Positions 36,182-46,245 are shown, counted from the first letter of the stretch. The stretch is 64,000 bases of DNA from Sphingopyxis alaskensis RB2256 (GCF_000013985.1 NC_008048.1:2917001-2981000), one strand, 5' to 3'. Numbers and translations: made by a program. Notes: generated by a model not told the origin, from the letters alone.

Positions 36182-38835
36182 GAGCGCGCAATGTCCTTGA
36201 GGCGATAGAGCACATCGAGCGCGTCGCGCGGGGTGAGCGCGTCGGGGTCGATGGCGGCGAGCGCGTCGCGGAGTGCGTCCCTTGCGGCCACCGGGGCCTC
36301 GGCGAGCGTCGCGGCGAAGAGCGGCAGATCGTCGAGCCCCGCGGCGAGGCCGCCGGTTTTCTCGCGCCCCGCCTCTAGCTTTGCCAGCACCGTTTCGGCG
36401 CGCTTGACGACCGCGGGGGGAACGCCTGCGAGGCGTGCGACGGCGAGGCCGTAGCTGCGATCGGCTGGCCCCGCGGCAACCTCGTGGAGCAGGACGAGAT
36501 CGCCCTGCCATTCGCGCGCGCGGACATGGTGGAGCGAGAGCGCGTCCAGCGTTTCGGCGAGGCGTGTCAGCTCGTGATAATGGGTCGCGAACAGGCATCG
36601 ACACTTGTTCACTTCATGCACCGCCTCGACCACCGACCAGGCGAGCGCGAGCCCGTCATAGGTCGAGGTGCCGCGCCCGACCTCGTCGAGGATGACGAAG
36701 CTGTCGGGGGTCGCCTGCGCGAGGATCGCCGCCGTCTCGACCATCTCGACCATGAAGGTCGAGCGTCCGCGCGCGAGATTGTCGCTCGCGCCGACGCGGC
36801 TGAACAGCCGGTCGACGAGTCCGAGCCGCGCCGATGCCGCCGGAACGAAACCGCCCGCCTGCGCGAGCACGATAATCACCGCATTCTGGCGCAGGAAGGT
36901 CGATTTGCCGCCCATGTTCGGCCCGGTGACGAGCCAAAGCCGGTCGGTTTCCGACAGCGAGACATCATTGGGCACAAAGCGTTCGCCCGCCTTGGCCAGC
37001 GCCGCCTCGACCACCGGATGCCGACCGCCGACGACCTCGAGACAGGGCACGTCGGCAAGGTCGGGACGGCACCAATTGTGACTCATCGCATGGTCGGCGA
37101 GCGCGGCGGCGACGTCGAGGCGCGCGAGCACGTCGCAGCTTGCGGCGATCGCCTCGCGCCGCGCCACCGCCGCTGCGGTCAGCGCTTCGAGATGCGCGGC
37201 CTCGGCGGCGACCGCATGGACCCCCGCCTGCGTCACGCGCATCGCCGCGTCGTGCAGGTCGGCCGAGTTGAAGCGCACGACGCCCGCGAGCGTCTGGCGG
37301 TGGGTGAAGCCGCTCCCCTCCGCCATCAGCGCGTCGGCGTGCTTCGCGGGCACCTCGACATGATAGCCGAGCACGCCATTGTGACGGATCTTGAGCGAGG
37401 CGATGCCGGTGCGGTCGCGATATTCGGCTTCCAGCGCCGCAATTGCCTTGCGCCCGTCGCGCGCGGTTTCGCGCAGCGCATCGAGCGCATGATCGTAACC
37501 TTCGGCGATATAGCCGCCCTGCGCGGCATCGACCGGCGGCGTTTCGACGAGCGCGCGCGTCAGCTCGTCGACGAGCGCGCCATGGCCGTCGAGGCCGGGG
37601 AGCAGGCGCGCGAGCAGCGGCGGCAGGTCGGCGCGCCGCGCGAGCCGTTCGCGCAAGCTTCGCGCGCCGCCGAGCGCGTCGCGCAACTGCGCCAGATCGC
37701 GCGGGCCGCCGCGCCGCGCGACGAGGCGCCCCAGCGCGCGCCCGGCGTCGGGCAGCGCACGGAGCGCCGCGCGCAAATCGCCGCGCCACAGCGCATCTTG
37801 CGCGAGCGCATCGACGAGATCGAGCCGGTCGAGGATCGCCGCGCGGTCGGTGAGCGGGCTCGCAAGATCGTCGGCGAGCAGGCGCGCGCCCGCCGCGGTG
37901 ACGGTACGGTCGATCGTGCCGAGCAGGCTGCCCTCGCGCGTTCCGGCCATCGTGCGGACGAGTTCGAGGCTTTCGCGCGTCGCGGCGTCGATCGCCATGC
38001 GGTCCGACGCAAGGTGGCGCACCGGCGGCTGGAGGAAAGTCGGGCCGCCGGTCCCGACATGGTCGAGATAGGCAAGCAGCGCGCCCATCGCGGCGATTTC
38101 GCTGCGTGAAAACTGGCCGAAGCCGTCGAGCGTCCGAACGCCGAAAAATGCTTCGAGCCGTTTCTGTGCGGCGGTGCTGGCAAAGTCCGACGCCGGACGA
38201 CGCACGACCTGCCGCGCCGACGAGATCGGCAGGTCTTCGGCGCTTTCGCTGAGCAGCAGTTCGGACGGCGCCAGCCGCGCGAGTTCGGCGTCAACGGCAT
38301 CGGGGCGCACCGTGACGACCTCGAACCGCCCGGTCGAGATGTCGGCGGCGGCGATCGCCACCTCGCGCTCGCCGCCGACCTCTGCCAGCGCGGCGAGGCG
38401 ATTGGCGCTGCGCCCTTCGAGCAGGCTTTCCTCGGTCAGCGTGCCCGCGGTGACGAAGCGCACAATGTCGCGCGCGACGAGCGCCTTCGACCCGCCGCGC
38501 GCCTTGGCTTCGGCGGGCGTTTCGACCTGCTCGGCGATCGCGACGCGGTGCCCCGCGCGGATCAGCCGCGCGAGATAGGATTCAGCGGCGTGAACCGGCA
38601 CCCCGCACATCGGCACCGGCTGTCCGTCATGTTCGCCGCGCGAGGTCAGCGCGATGTCGAGCGTCGCCGCGGCCGCCTTGGCATCGTCGAAGAACAGCTC
38701 GAAAAAATCGCCCATCCGATAGAAGAGCAGGCAGTCGCCCGCCTTCTCCTTCAGGGCCCAGTACTGCGCCATCATCGGCGTCGCGCCGGACGCGGCGGCG
38801 TTGCTGTTGGCGGGACGGGGAGCGGTGGCGGCCAT
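36178..38835 (-). CDS. mutS: DNA mismatch repair protein MutS
   Basis: The 885-residue protein recognises mispairs through the N-terminal Phe-x-Glu motif (F44-F45-E46 in GDFFELFF) and has the connector, lever and clamp domains, then the ATPase domain with Walker A TGPNMGGKST near residue 645. It recruits MutL. Start 38835 follows AGGGGGCG and agrees with the glnD leader; upstream frames open into repeat sequence. It converges on the GNAT gene with overlapping stops. No mutL is nearby. Confidence 0.96.
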   Translation of the reverse strand: MAATAPRPANSNAAASGATPMMAQYWALKEKAGDCLLFYRMGDFFELFFDDAKAAAATLDIALTSRGEHDGQPVPMCGVPVHAAESYLARLIRAGHRVAIAEQVETPAEAKARGGSKALVARDIVRFVTAGTLTEESLLEGRSANRLAALAEVGGEREVAIAAADISTGRFEVVTVRPDAVDAELARLAPSELLLSESAEDLPISSARQVVRRPASDFASTAAQKRLEAFFGVRTLDGFGQFSRSEIAAMGALLAYLDHVGTGGPTFLQPPVRHLASDRMAIDAATRESLELVRTMAGTREGSLLGTIDRTVTAAGARLLADDLASPLTDRAAILDRLDLVDALAQDALWRGDLRAALRALPDAGRALGRLVARRGGPRDLAQLRDALGGARSLRERLARRADLPPLLARLLPGLDGHGALVDELTRALVETPPVDAAQGGYIAEGYDHALDALRETARDGRKAIAALEAEYRDRTGIASLKIRHNGVLGYHVEVPAKHADALMAEGSGFTHRQTLAGVVRFNSADLHDAAMRVTQAGVHAVAAEAAHLEALTAAAVARREAIAASCDVLARLDVAAALADHAMSHNWCRPDLADVPCLEVVGGRHPVVEAALAKAGERFVPNDVSLSETDRLWLVTGPNMGGKSTFLRQNAVIIVLAQAGGFVPAASARLGLVDRLFSRVGASDNLARGRSTFMVEMVETAAILAQATPDSFVILDEVGRGTSTYDGLALAWSVVEAVHEVNKCRCLFATHYHELTRLAETLDALSLHHVRAREWQGDLVLLHEVAAGPADRSYGLAVARLAGVPPAVVKRAETVLAKLEAGREKTGGLAAGLDDLPLFAATLAEAPVAARDALRDALAAIDPDALTPRDALDVLYRLKDIARS

Positions 38836-39268
38836 CGCCCCCTGCTTAGTGATTGGGGGCGGCATGGCAAGGTCGGAGGGGAGATGAGGCTGGAATGGCG
38901 GGTGTGGGGTGGGGGAGCTGCCATAAAGCCCTCTCCCCTTCAGGGGAGAGGGTTGGGAGAGGGGGACCATCCAAACCCCTCTCAACTCCGGCTAGCCAGC
39001 AAGCTGGCAAGCCTGCGTATCTCTCCCCTGAAGGGGAGAGAGCCACTATGTCCTCTTCCGGTCGCTTCCTGCCCTTCGTCATCCTGGACTTGACCCGGGA
39101 TCCATGGCTGCACCGTCGTTATGGACCCCGGATCAAGTCCGGGGTGACGACGATCGACTATCCTCCCCTTCGCCACCCACACCCAACATTGGCGGTTACA
39201 TTTTCGCGAGGTCGCGTTAGGGGAAAGGCTCGGGCGCGCATCTTGTGGATCATATGAGAGGATTGAAT
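38836..39268. repeat. 433-nt gene-free region of palindromic repeats between mutS and maeB
   Basis: Four palindromes fill this divergent gap. CCCTCTCCCCTT-CAGGGGAGAGGG lies at 38929-38952; CTCTCCCCTG/AAGGGGAGAG lies at 39021-39040, a second copy of the same family; GCCAGC-AA-GCTGGC lies at 38995-39008; and a pair starting GTCATCCTGGACTTGACC and ending GATCAAGTCCGGGGTGAC lies at 39078-39148. Such elements are common extragenic repeats in sphingomonads. No coding frame looks convincing. The maeB promoter must lie within or just after the repeats. Confidence 0.8.
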
Positions 39269-41533
39269 ATGGACGGCGGTAGCAAGGTGCAGTTTTCCGA
39301 CCGCGAGGCCCTGCTTTACCACGAACATGGCCGACCGGGGAAAATCGAGATCGTCGCGTCGAAGCCGATGGCGACGCAGCGCGATCTGAGCCTTGCCTAT
39401 TCGCCCGGCGTCGCGGTGCCGGTGAAAGCGATCGCCGAAGATCCCGCCAGGGCCTATGACTATACGATCAAGGGCAATCTGGTCGCCGTCATCTCGAACG
39501 GGACCGCGATCCTGGGGCTCGGCAACCTCGGCGCGCTCGCGTCGAAACCGGTGATGGAAGGCAAGGCGGTGCTGTTCAAGCGCTTTGCCGACGTCGATTC
39601 GATCGATCTCGAGGTCGATACCGAAGACCCGCAGCGTTTCATCGAGGCGGTCGAACTGCTCGCGCCGAGCTTTGGCGGCATCAACCTGGAAGACATTGCC
39701 GCGCCCAATTGTTTCATCATCGAGGCCGCGCTGAAAGAGCGGATGAACATTCCGGTGTTCCATGACGACCAGCATGGCACCGCGATCATCACCGCCGCGG
39801 GGCTGATCAACGCCTGTTACCTGACCGGGCGCGACCTCGCGACGGTCAAGGTCGTCGTCAACGGCGCAGGGGCGGCGGCGATCGCGTGCACCTCGCTCAT
39901 CAAATCGATGGGCGTACGCCACGAAAATGTCATCATGTGCGACCGCAAGGGCACGATCTATCAGGGCCGTACCGAGGGCATGGACCAGTGGAAGTCCGCC
40001 CACGCCGTCCCGACCGAGGCGCGCGACCTGACCGAAGCGCTGGTCGGCGCCGACGTGTTCCTTGGCCTCTCCGCCGCGGGCGCGCTGAAGCCCGAGATGG
40101 TCAAGGACATGGCGCCGGCGCCGATCATCTTTGCGATGGCGAACCCCGATCCCGAAATCTCGCCGCCAGATGCCCGTGCAGCAAGACCTGACGCGATCAT
40201 CGCGACGGGGCGCTCGGACTATCCGAACCAGGTCAATAATGTGCTGTGCTTCCCCTTCATCTTCCGCGGCGCGCTCGACGTCCACGCGACCGCGATCAAC
40301 GAGGAGATGAAGATCGCCGCGGCCTATGCAATCGCCGACCTCGCGCGCCAGCAGGTGCCCGAAGAGGTCGCCGCGGCCTATGGCGGGCGCGCGTCGAGCT
40401 TTGGCCCCGAATATATCATCCCCTCGCCCTTCGACCCGCGGTTGATGGAAATCGTTCCCGCCGCGGTCGCCAAGGCGGCGATGGCGACGGGCGTCGCGCA
40501 GAAACCGATCGCCGATCTCGACGCCTATCGCACGTCCTTGCGCGCGCGGCTCAACCCGACGACCTCGGTGCTCACCCTCGCTTATGAAGCCGCGCGGACC
40601 AACCCGAAGCGCGTCGTCTTTGCCGAGGGCGAAGAAGAAACCGTGCTGCGCGCCGCGATCCAGTTCCGCGACGGCGGTTACGGCACACCGGTGCTCGTCG
40701 GGCGCGAAGGGCTGCACGACAAGCTGCGCGCGATGGGCGTCGCCGACGCCGAAAGCTTCGAGGTCCACAACAGCGTCAATTCGCCGCATGTCCCCGCGAT
40801 GGTCGACATGCTCTACGAGCGGCTCCAGCGCCGCGGATATCTGCGCCGCGATGTCGAACGGATGGTCAACCGCGACCGCAACATCTTTGGCTCGCTGCTG
40901 CTCAAAATGGGGCTGGGCGATGCGATGATCACCGGCACGACGCGCACCTATTCGCAGACGATGCGCGAAATCCGCCGCGTGATCGACCATGCCGAGGGCA
41001 AGACGCCGTTCGGCATCCATGTCCTCGTCGACCAGCATCACACCATCTTCATGGCCGACACGACGGTCAACGAGCGTCCATCGGCCGAAATGCTCGCCGA
41101 CATCGCCGAACGCACCGCGCAGGTCGCGCGGCGGATGGGGCACGAACCGCGCGTCGCTTTCCTGTCCTATTCGACCTTCGGCAACCCCGAGGGGAGCTGG
41201 CTGGAGAATATCCGCGAGGCGGTCGCGATCCTCGACCGGCGCCAGCCCGCCTTCGAATATGAAGGCGAAATGGCGCCCGACGTCGCGCTGAATGCCAAGG
41301 TGATGAAAAACTATCCCTTCTGCCGCCTGTCGGGGCCCGCCAATGTGCTGGTGATGCCGGGGCTGCAATCGGCGAACCTGTCGGCGAAGCTGCTGCGCGA
41401 ACTCGGCGGCGGCGCGGTGATCGGCCCGATGCTGGTCGGTATGGAACATCCCGTGCAGGTCGCGACGATGGCGTCGACCGCATCGGACCTGGTAACGCTG
41501 GCCGTGCTCGCCGCGGGCGGGATCGCGCAATAG
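39269..41533 (+). CDS. maeB: NADP-dependent malic enzyme with phosphotransacetylase-like domain
   Basis: The 754-residue protein decarboxylates malate to pyruvate, giving NADPH. The malic domain covers about 1-400 (APNCFIIE and [10 protein letters not shown] motifs, then a Rossmann [12 protein letters not shown] fold). Residues 420-754 are a PTA-like domain, which in MaeB proteins is regulatory rather than a working acetyltransferase. The ATG at 39269 is chosen over 39245 and 39254 because GAGAGG sits 8 nt upstream. Its 3' end meets the 21-bp repeat. Confidence 0.96.
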   Translation: MDGGSKVQFSDREALLYHEHGRPGKIEIVASKPMATQRDLSLAYSPGVAVPVKAIAEDPARAYDYTIKGNLVAVISNGTAILGLGNLGALASKPVMEGKAVLFKRFADVDSIDLEVDTEDPQRFIEAVELLAPSFGGINLEDIAAPNCFIIEAALKERMNIPVFHDDQHGTAIITAAGLINACYLTGRDLATVKVVVNGAGAAAIACTSLIKSMGVRHENVIMCDRKGTIYQGRTEGMDQWKSAHAVPTEARDLTEALVGADVFLGLSAAGALKPEMVKDMAPAPIIFAMANPDPEISPPDARAARPDAIIATGRSDYPNQVNNVLCFPFIFRGALDVHATAINEEMKIAAAYAIADLARQQVPEEVAAAYGGRASSFGPEYIIPSPFDPRLMEIVPAAVAKAAMATGVAQKPIADLDAYRTSLRARLNPTTSVLTLAYEAARTNPKRVVFAEGEEETVLRAAIQFRDGGYGTPVLVGREGLHDKLRAMGVADAESFEVHNSVNSPHVPAMVDMLYERLQRRGYLRRDVERMVNRDRNIFGSLLLKMGLGDAMITGTTRTYSQTMREIRRVIDHAEGKTPFGIHVLVDQHHTIFMADTTVNERPSAEMLADIAERTAQVARRMGHEPRVAFLSYSTFGNPEGSWLENIREAVAILDRRQPAFEYEGEMAPDVALNAKVMKNYPFCRLSGPANVLVMPGLQSANLSAKLLRELGGGAVIGPMLVGMEHPVQVATMASTASDLVTLAVLAAGGIAQ

Positions 41534-41544
41534 CATAAGGGCGC

Positions 41545-41620
41545 GTCGCCCCCGCGAAGGCGGGGACCGTTATCGGGGTAGCGCAAGGCCGCCAGCGGCC
41601 CCCGCCTTCGCGGGGGCGAC
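41545..41620. repeat. 21-bp perfect inverted repeat between convergent genes
   Basis: The arms (41545-41565 and 41600-41620, beginning GTCGCCCCCGCGAAGG) are exact inverted copies around a 34-nt centre. They lie between the maeB stop and the bamE stop. A second member of the family is at 43358-43391. The position suggests a bidirectional terminator or transcript end. Confidence 0.82.
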
Positions 41621-41642
41621 GGCTCTAATCCGTTTCCAGGAT

Positions 41643-42128
41643 TTACGGCCCCGTCGGCGCCCCGGCACCCGGCGCGCCGACGGCGCCGATATTGCCGAAA
41701 ATATCCTCGAAGAAGCTGCGCTCGCGGCCGAGCGTCGGCGTCTTGTCGCCTTCGGGGCTGATCTTGCTCACCAGTTCGAGCCCGGTGCGGTCGACTGCGG
41801 CGACATTGCCCGCGGCATCGAACCGGATACGCAGCACCTGCTGCGCGATCGGCCGCGGCTTGGCGAAGGCAAGCTGGCGCGTTTCGCGCGACACATAATA
41901 ATATTCGCCGGTCCCGAACTGGCCGACGAAAGTGGGCCGACCGAGCGTGCGTTCGACCGATTCGCGATTGTCGACCCCCGGCGTGATCGCCTCGGTCAGC
42001 GCCGGATCGACGACATAGCCCTGCCGCCCCTTGAGCTGCGCGCAACCGCTGGTTGCGAGCAGGGCGGCAAGGCCCAGGAGGACGAGGCGCGCGCGGGGGG
42101 CGGAAAAGGCAGGAATCGCATTCGGCAT
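41643..42128 (-). CDS. bamE: Outer-membrane assembly lipoprotein BamE
   Basis: The 161-residue lipoprotein has a signal peptide ending in the lipobox ATSGC with C29, then the SmpA/OmlA fold (about 35-120) with the TLGRPTFVGQFGTGEYYYVSR segment. BamE stabilises BamD in the beta-barrel assembly machine. The tail after residue 130 is Gly/Ala-rich. ATG 42128 follows GGAG with 6-nt spacing. It is divergent from the chaperone gene at 42298. Confidence 0.9.
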   Translation of the reverse strand: MPNAIPAFSAPRARLVLLGLAALLATSGCAQLKGRQGYVVDPALTEAITPGVDNRESVERTLGRPTFVGQFGTGEYYYVSRETRQLAFAKPRPIAQQVLRIRFDAAGNVAAVDRTGLELVSKISPEGDKTPTLGRERSFFEDIFGNIGAVGAPGAGAPTGP

Positions 42129-42297
42129 ATCAATCTCCGTTGCGCCGGTCCGCCGCTGCGTCGGGCGGTGGCGCTGGCTCTCGCGCCTCTTAACCGCAAG
42201 CGGCGATCGCGCACAAGCCGCTTGTGCCGCGGCAAAGCTTGCCACAAGCTGACCGGCGCCCCTTTTCGCGCAGCGCGAATGCACCTAAGCAGCGGCG

Positions 42298-42828
42298 ATG
42301 TTTTCCTTACGCAAATGGTTCCGATCCGATCCCGACCCGCGTGAGGCGCGCCGCCCGCTGTGGAATGCGGTGGTCGCCACCGCGCGCGCGCCGCACTGGT
42401 ATGTCGAAGGCGGCGTTCCCGACACACTCGACGGCCGGTTCGACATGGTGAGCCTGGTGACGGCGCTGGTGCTGCACCGCATCGACGACGACCCCGAACA
42501 GGCGCTTGCCGGTGTCCAGCTCACCGAATTGTTCGTGAGCGACATGGACGGGCAGATGCGCCAGATCGGCTTTGGCGACATGGTCGTCGGCAAGCAGGTC
42601 GGGCGGATGATGGGGGCGCTCGGCGGACGTCTCGGCGCCTATCGCGCGCCCGACGGATCGGACGCGCTGCGCGCGGCGCTGATCCGCAACCTGTGGCGCG
42701 GCAAGGCGCCGGACGACGCGGCGCTGACGCATGTGATGGCCGCGGTAGCGGCGCTGCGCGGCGCGCTTGCCGCGATGCCGGTCGCCGAACTGGTCGCCAC
42801 CGACCGCCTGCCCGGAGCGCAAGGTTGA
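42298..42828 (+). CDS. Ubiquinol-cytochrome c chaperone-family protein
   Basis: The 176-residue protein belongs to the family related to mitochondrial CBP3, with FDMVSLVTALVLHRI near 50-65 and FVSDMDGQMRQIGFGDMVVGK near 80-100. CBP3 aids cytochrome b and bc1 complex maturation; a similar role in this bacterium is inferred from family. No signal peptide is seen. Its TGA overlaps the TTG start of the yceD-type gene as TTGA. Confidence 0.85.
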   Translation: MFSLRKWFRSDPDPREARRPLWNAVVATARAPHWYVEGGVPDTLDGRFDMVSLVTALVLHRIDDDPEQALAGVQLTELFVSDMDGQMRQIGFGDMVVGKQVGRMMGALGGRLGAYRAPDGSDALRAALIRNLWRGKAPDDAALTHVMAAVAALRGALAAMPVAELVATDRLPGAQG

Positions 42829-43355
42829 GCGCCGCACCCGAGTTTTCGCTGGTCGTCACGCTCGCCGACGCAGCGCATGGCCGCGACATCGCGGTCGAGG
42901 CCGACGCTGGCGCGCGCGCGCGGATCGCCGGGCGGCTCGGCCTGATCGCGCTCGATCATTTTGCGCTGACCGCCAGCCTGCGCGCCGTCGCCGGGGGCTT
43001 TGCGGCGACGGGCGAGATCAGGGCCAAGGTCGTGCAGGCGTGCGCCGCGACCGCGCTGCCCGTCCCCGCGGGCATCGCCGAGCGCTTCGACCTGCGCTTC
43101 CTGCGCGACGTCGATGCCCCGGTGGGCGAGGATGAAGAGATTGAAATCGGCCGCGACGAGCTCGACCTGCTGCCGCTCGAGGGCGACCGCGCCGATCTGG
43201 GCGAAGCCGCGGTGCAGACGCTGTCGCTCGCGCTCGACCCCTTTCCGCGCCATCGCGACGCCGACCGCATCCTTGGCGAAAAGGGCGTGCTCAGCGAGGA
43301 AGCGGCGGGGCCCTTCGCGGCGCTTGCCAAATTGCGCGGCAAACCCGGCGGTTAG
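42825..43355 (+). CDS. YceD-family (DUF177) protein
   Basis: The 176-residue frame carries the DUF177 signature: an N-terminal beta region, VVQACAATALPVPAGI in place of the usual VCQRCLEP core, and an acidic EDEEIEIGRDELDLLPL segment. The start is TTG at 42825, overlapping the upstream stop, as no ATG lies in a suitable place. YceD is linked to 23S rRNA processing and rpmF operons elsewhere, but no rpmF follows here. Confidence 0.82.
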   Translation: MSAAPEFSLVVTLADAAHGRDIAVEADAGARARIAGRLGLIALDHFALTASLRAVAGGFAATGEIRAKVVQACAATALPVPAGIAERFDLRFLRDVDAPVGEDEEIEIGRDELDLLPLEGDRADLGEAAVQTLSLALDPFPRHRDADRILGEKGVLSEEAAGPFAALAKLRGKPGG

Positions 43356-43357
43356 AA

Positions 43358-43391
43358 ACCGTCGCCCCCCGCGAAGGCGGGGGGCGACGGT
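43358..43391. terminator. 15-bp hairpin between convergent genes, repeat family with 41545-41620
   Basis: ACCGTCGCCCCCCGC (43358-43372), loop GAAG and its exact complement (43377-43391) form a very strong stem 3 nt after the yceD stop. It also faces the stop of the SRPBCC gene at 43411. It lacks a T-run but its strength and place suit a bidirectional terminator. Confidence 0.6.
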
Positions 43392-43410
43392 CGCTTTCAA
43401 ACGGTAATCG

Positions 43411-44115
43411 CTAACGGCGCTTGTCGGGCTTCGGCTTCGCGTCTTCCTCAACCAGATCGGCGACCGCGGCGTCGAGGCCCGATTCATCGCCGGGTTCATC
43501 CTTCGCCGCGGGGACTTCGGCGTCAGGCGCGTCGGCCTCCTCCGCCGCCTTTTCGTCGCGTGTCGGCGGCAGCGCGCCGCCGAGCGCCTCGGCCAGCCCG
43601 CGCAGCTGCTCGCCGATCACCCGGTCGACCGCGGGCGCGATGTCGGCGACCTTGAAGCGCATATAGCCCCCGACGACATAGTCGAAGCGCAGCGCGCTGC
43701 CCGTCGGGGTTTCCTTGATCTGGATCGTCAGCGTGGCGTTCAGCGCCTCGCCCTGCAGCGGGCCAAAGGCGCCCGAGAGGCGGAGCAGCTCGTTCGGCCG
43801 CGCAAAAAGGATGCGCGCGTGCTGGACGCTGCCGAGCCCGGCGTCGGCGTCCGGCAATTTTTCACAGAAGCAGCCCCCGGCCTGCGAGTCGAGCCAGAAG
43901 TTCGCCGCATCGCCCGACCAGCTATGATCCTTTGACCACCAGCTCTGCGGCATCCGCAGCATCTTCCACACATCGGCGGGCGCCGCGGCGACCTGCGCCG
44001 TGTGCGCGACGGTGAAGCCGGTTTCGCTCTGGTCGATGACCTTGGCGTTGGTCGCGGGCGCGAACGCAAGCGCGGCCAATGCGGCGACACCTGCAAAATA
44101 TCCCGAAATTGCCAT
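43411..44115 (-). CDS. Exported SRPBCC-fold protein
   Basis: The 234-residue protein has a signal peptide (hydrophobic 6-20, cleavage near ATNA-K) and a START/Bet v1-type domain (about 30-165) with VWKMLRMPQSWWSKDHSWSG at its entry. Two Cys in GGCFCEK may form a disulphide or bind metal. The last 65 residues are Asp/Glu/Lys/Pro-rich and probably disordered. It is 49 nt after adk on the same strand. Ligand unknown. Confidence 0.8.
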   Translation of the reverse strand: MAISGYFAGVAALAALAFAPATNAKVIDQSETGFTVAHTAQVAAAPADVWKMLRMPQSWWSKDHSWSGDAANFWLDSQAGGCFCEKLPDADAGLGSVQHARILFARPNELLRLSGAFGPLQGEALNATLTIQIKETPTGSALRFDYVVGGYMRFKVADIAPAVDRVIGEQLRGLAEALGGALPPTRDEKAAEEADAPDAEVPAAKDEPGDESGLDAAVADLVEEDAKPKPDKRR

Positions 44116-44164
44116 CAAGCATTTCCCCCCTTGCCCCCTCAATAACGGGCAGCGGCAGGGCTGG

Positions 44165-44824
44165 CTAGCCAGCGGTGCCGAGGATCGTTTCGATCGCGTC
44201 GTTGACCCGGTCGATCGGCGCCATGCCATCGACCCGGGTGACGATGCCCCGCGCTTCATAGATCGGCAGGATCGGCGCGGTCTTCGCCCGATATTCGACC
44301 ATGCGTGTGCGCACGGTGTCCTCATTGTCGTCGGGACGGCGTTTGAACTCTTTCGACCCGCAAACATCGCAGATGTCGGCGACCTTGGGCAGCTTGTAGC
44401 GGTCGTGATAGCCCTCGCCGCACCGGGCGCAACTGAAACGGCCGGTGATGCGATCGACGAGCGCATCCTCATCGACGACGAGTTCGATGACATGGTCGAG
44501 CGTGCGCCCGCGTGCCGACAAAATGCCGTCGAGCGCGTCGGCCTGTGCCGCGGTGCGCGGATAGCCATCGAAGATCACCGAAACATCGGGACCGAGTTCG
44601 TCGAGCCGCTCGCCGATCAGCCCCGACACGATCGCGTCCGAGACCAGCTCGCCCGCGTCCATCACCGCCTTGGCCTGAAGCCCGATGGGGGTTCCCGCCT
44701 TGACCGCGGCGCGCAACATGTCGCCGGTCGACAGCTGGACCATGCCATGCTCATCCTCGAGCCGCGATGCCTGCGTTCCCTTGCCTGCCCCCGGCGGGCC
44801 GAGCAGAATGATATTGAGCGTCAT
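44165..44824 (-). CDS. adk: Adenylate kinase with zinc-type lid
   Basis: The 219-residue enzyme converts ATP and AMP into 2 ADP. It has the P-loop GPPGAGKGT at 9-17, the DGYPR motif and a lid containing CARC...CDVC (C-X2-C-X16-C-X2-C), a zinc-binding lid typical of alphaproteobacteria and Gram-positives. It follows secY by 47 nt, the usual order. The expected rpsM-rpsK-rpoA-rplQ genes do not follow. Confidence 0.97.
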   Translation of the reverse strand: MTLNIILLGPPGAGKGTQASRLEDEHGMVQLSTGDMLRAAVKAGTPIGLQAKAVMDAGELVSDAIVSGLIGERLDELGPDVSVIFDGYPRTAAQADALDGILSARGRTLDHVIELVVDEDALVDRITGRFSCARCGEGYHDRYKLPKVADICDVCGSKEFKRRPDDNEDTVRTRMVEYRAKTAPILPIYEARGIVTRVDGMAPIDRVNDAIETILGTAG

Positions 44825-44871
44825 GAAAGGCCCCTGTCCCCTGCGTGTTGCCGCCTGCCCTAACGAAGCCG

Positions 44872-46245
44872 TCAGCGCCGCGCAACGCCACCCTTCAATT
44901 TCGCCTTCTTGATCAGGTCGCCATATTGATGCGCGAGCATGTGGCTCTGGATCTGGCTGATCGTGTCGATCGTCACATTGACGATGATCAGCAGGCTGGT
45001 GCCGCCGAGGTAGAAAGGCAGCCCCGACTGGGCGATGAAATACTCCGGCACCAGACAGATGACCGCGAGATAGGCCGCGCCGATCACCGTGATGCGCGTC
45101 AGCACGAAGTCGAGGTAGGTGGCGGTGTTCTTGCCCGGACGGATGCCGGGGATGAAGCCGTTCTGCTTCTTCAGATTCTCGGCGGTTTCTTCGGGGTTGA
45201 AGACGACCGCGACGTAAAAGAAGCAGAAGAAGATGATGCCTGCGGCATAGAGCGCCATATAGAGCGGCTGGCCGTGCGCGAGATATTGATTGAGCGTGAT
45301 CAGGAAATCGCCCCACGCGGTATCGCCCTGGACATTATTGCCCATCATCTGCGTGACGGTGAGCGGCATGAGCAGCAGCGACGAGGCAAAGATAGGCGGG
45401 ATGACGCCCGCGGTGTTGACCTTCAATGGCAGGTGGCTGCGATCGGCCTGCATCACCCCGCGCTGCGTCGCGCGCTTCGGATACTGGACGAGGACGCGGC
45501 GCTGCGCCCGCTCCATGAAGCTGATGAAGGCGATGATGGCGATGCCGCCGACGATCACCGCGACGACGGTGCCGCCGCCCATCGACCCTTCGCGCACCTG
45601 CGTGAACATCTGCGCGAAACTGCGCGGAAGCTGCGCGAGAATGCCCGCCATGATGATGAGCGAGACGCCGTTGCCGATACCGCGGCTGGTGATCTGTTCG
45701 CCGAGCCACATCAGGAACAGCGTGCCGCCGACGATCGAGATGACGGCGCCGATGCGGAACATCATGCCGGGATCGACGACCGCGGCGATCCCCTGCGACG
45801 CACCGAGCGTTTCGAGACCGACGGCGATGAAATAGCCCTGGACCGCGGTGAGCACGACGGTGCCGTAGCGCGTATATTGGTTGAGCTTCTTGCGCCCGCT
45901 TTCGCCCTCTTTCTTGAGAGCGGCAAGGCTGGGCGAAAGCGCCGCGGCGAGCTGCACGACGATCGACGCGGTGATATAGGGCATGACGCCGAGCGCGATG
46001 ATGCTCATGCGCTCGAGGCTGCCGCCCGAGAAGGTGTTGAAGATGTCGAGCACGCCGCCCGAGGCGGCCTGCGAATAGAGGTTCGCCAGTGCGACGGGGT
46101 CGACGCCCGGAAGCGGCACGAACGACAGGAAGCGAAAGACGATCAGCGCGCCGATCGTGAACCAGATGCGGTTCTTGAGTTCGGTCGCCTGACCGAATTT
46201 CGAGAAATTGAGGTTGGAAGCAAGCTGGTCGGCGCGAGAGGCCAT
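44872..46245 (-). CDS. secY: Protein translocase subunit SecY
   Basis: The 457-residue protein has ten membrane segments and family motifs near FVPLPGVDP and GIGNGVSLIIMAG. It is the channel of the Sec translocon. ATG 46245 follows GAGG with longer spacing. Unlike the usual spc operon, it is separated from rplO by a strong terminator and an inverted repeat, so it should have its own promoter in the 268-nt gap. Confidence 0.97.
   Translation of the reverse strand: MASRADQLASNLNFSKFGQATELKNRIWFTIGALIVFRFLSFVPLPGVDPVALANLYSQAASGGVLDIFNTFSGGSLERMSIIALGVMPYITASIVVQLAAALSPSLAALKKEGESGRKKLNQYTRYGTVVLTAVQGYFIAVGLETLGASQGIAAVVDPGMMFRIGAVISIVGGTLFLMWLGEQITSRGIGNGVSLIIMAGILAQLPRSFAQMFTQVREGSMGGGTVVAVIVGGIAIIAFISFMERAQRRVLVQYPKRATQRGVMQADRSHLPLKVNTAGVIPPIFASSLLLMPLTVTQMMGNNVQGDTAWGDFLITLNQYLAHGQPLYMALYAAGIIFFCFFYVAVVFNPEETAENLKKQNGFIPGIRPGKNTATYLDFVLTRITVIGAAYLAVICLVPEYFIAQSGLPFYLGGTSLLIIVNVTIDTISQIQSHMLAHQYGDLIKKAKLKGGVARR

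Noticed and set aside
39245-39268. Earlier ATG starts for malic enzyme
   Set aside because: ATG 39245 and 39254 have no ribosome site, and the GAGAGG site lies between them and the chosen start at 39269.
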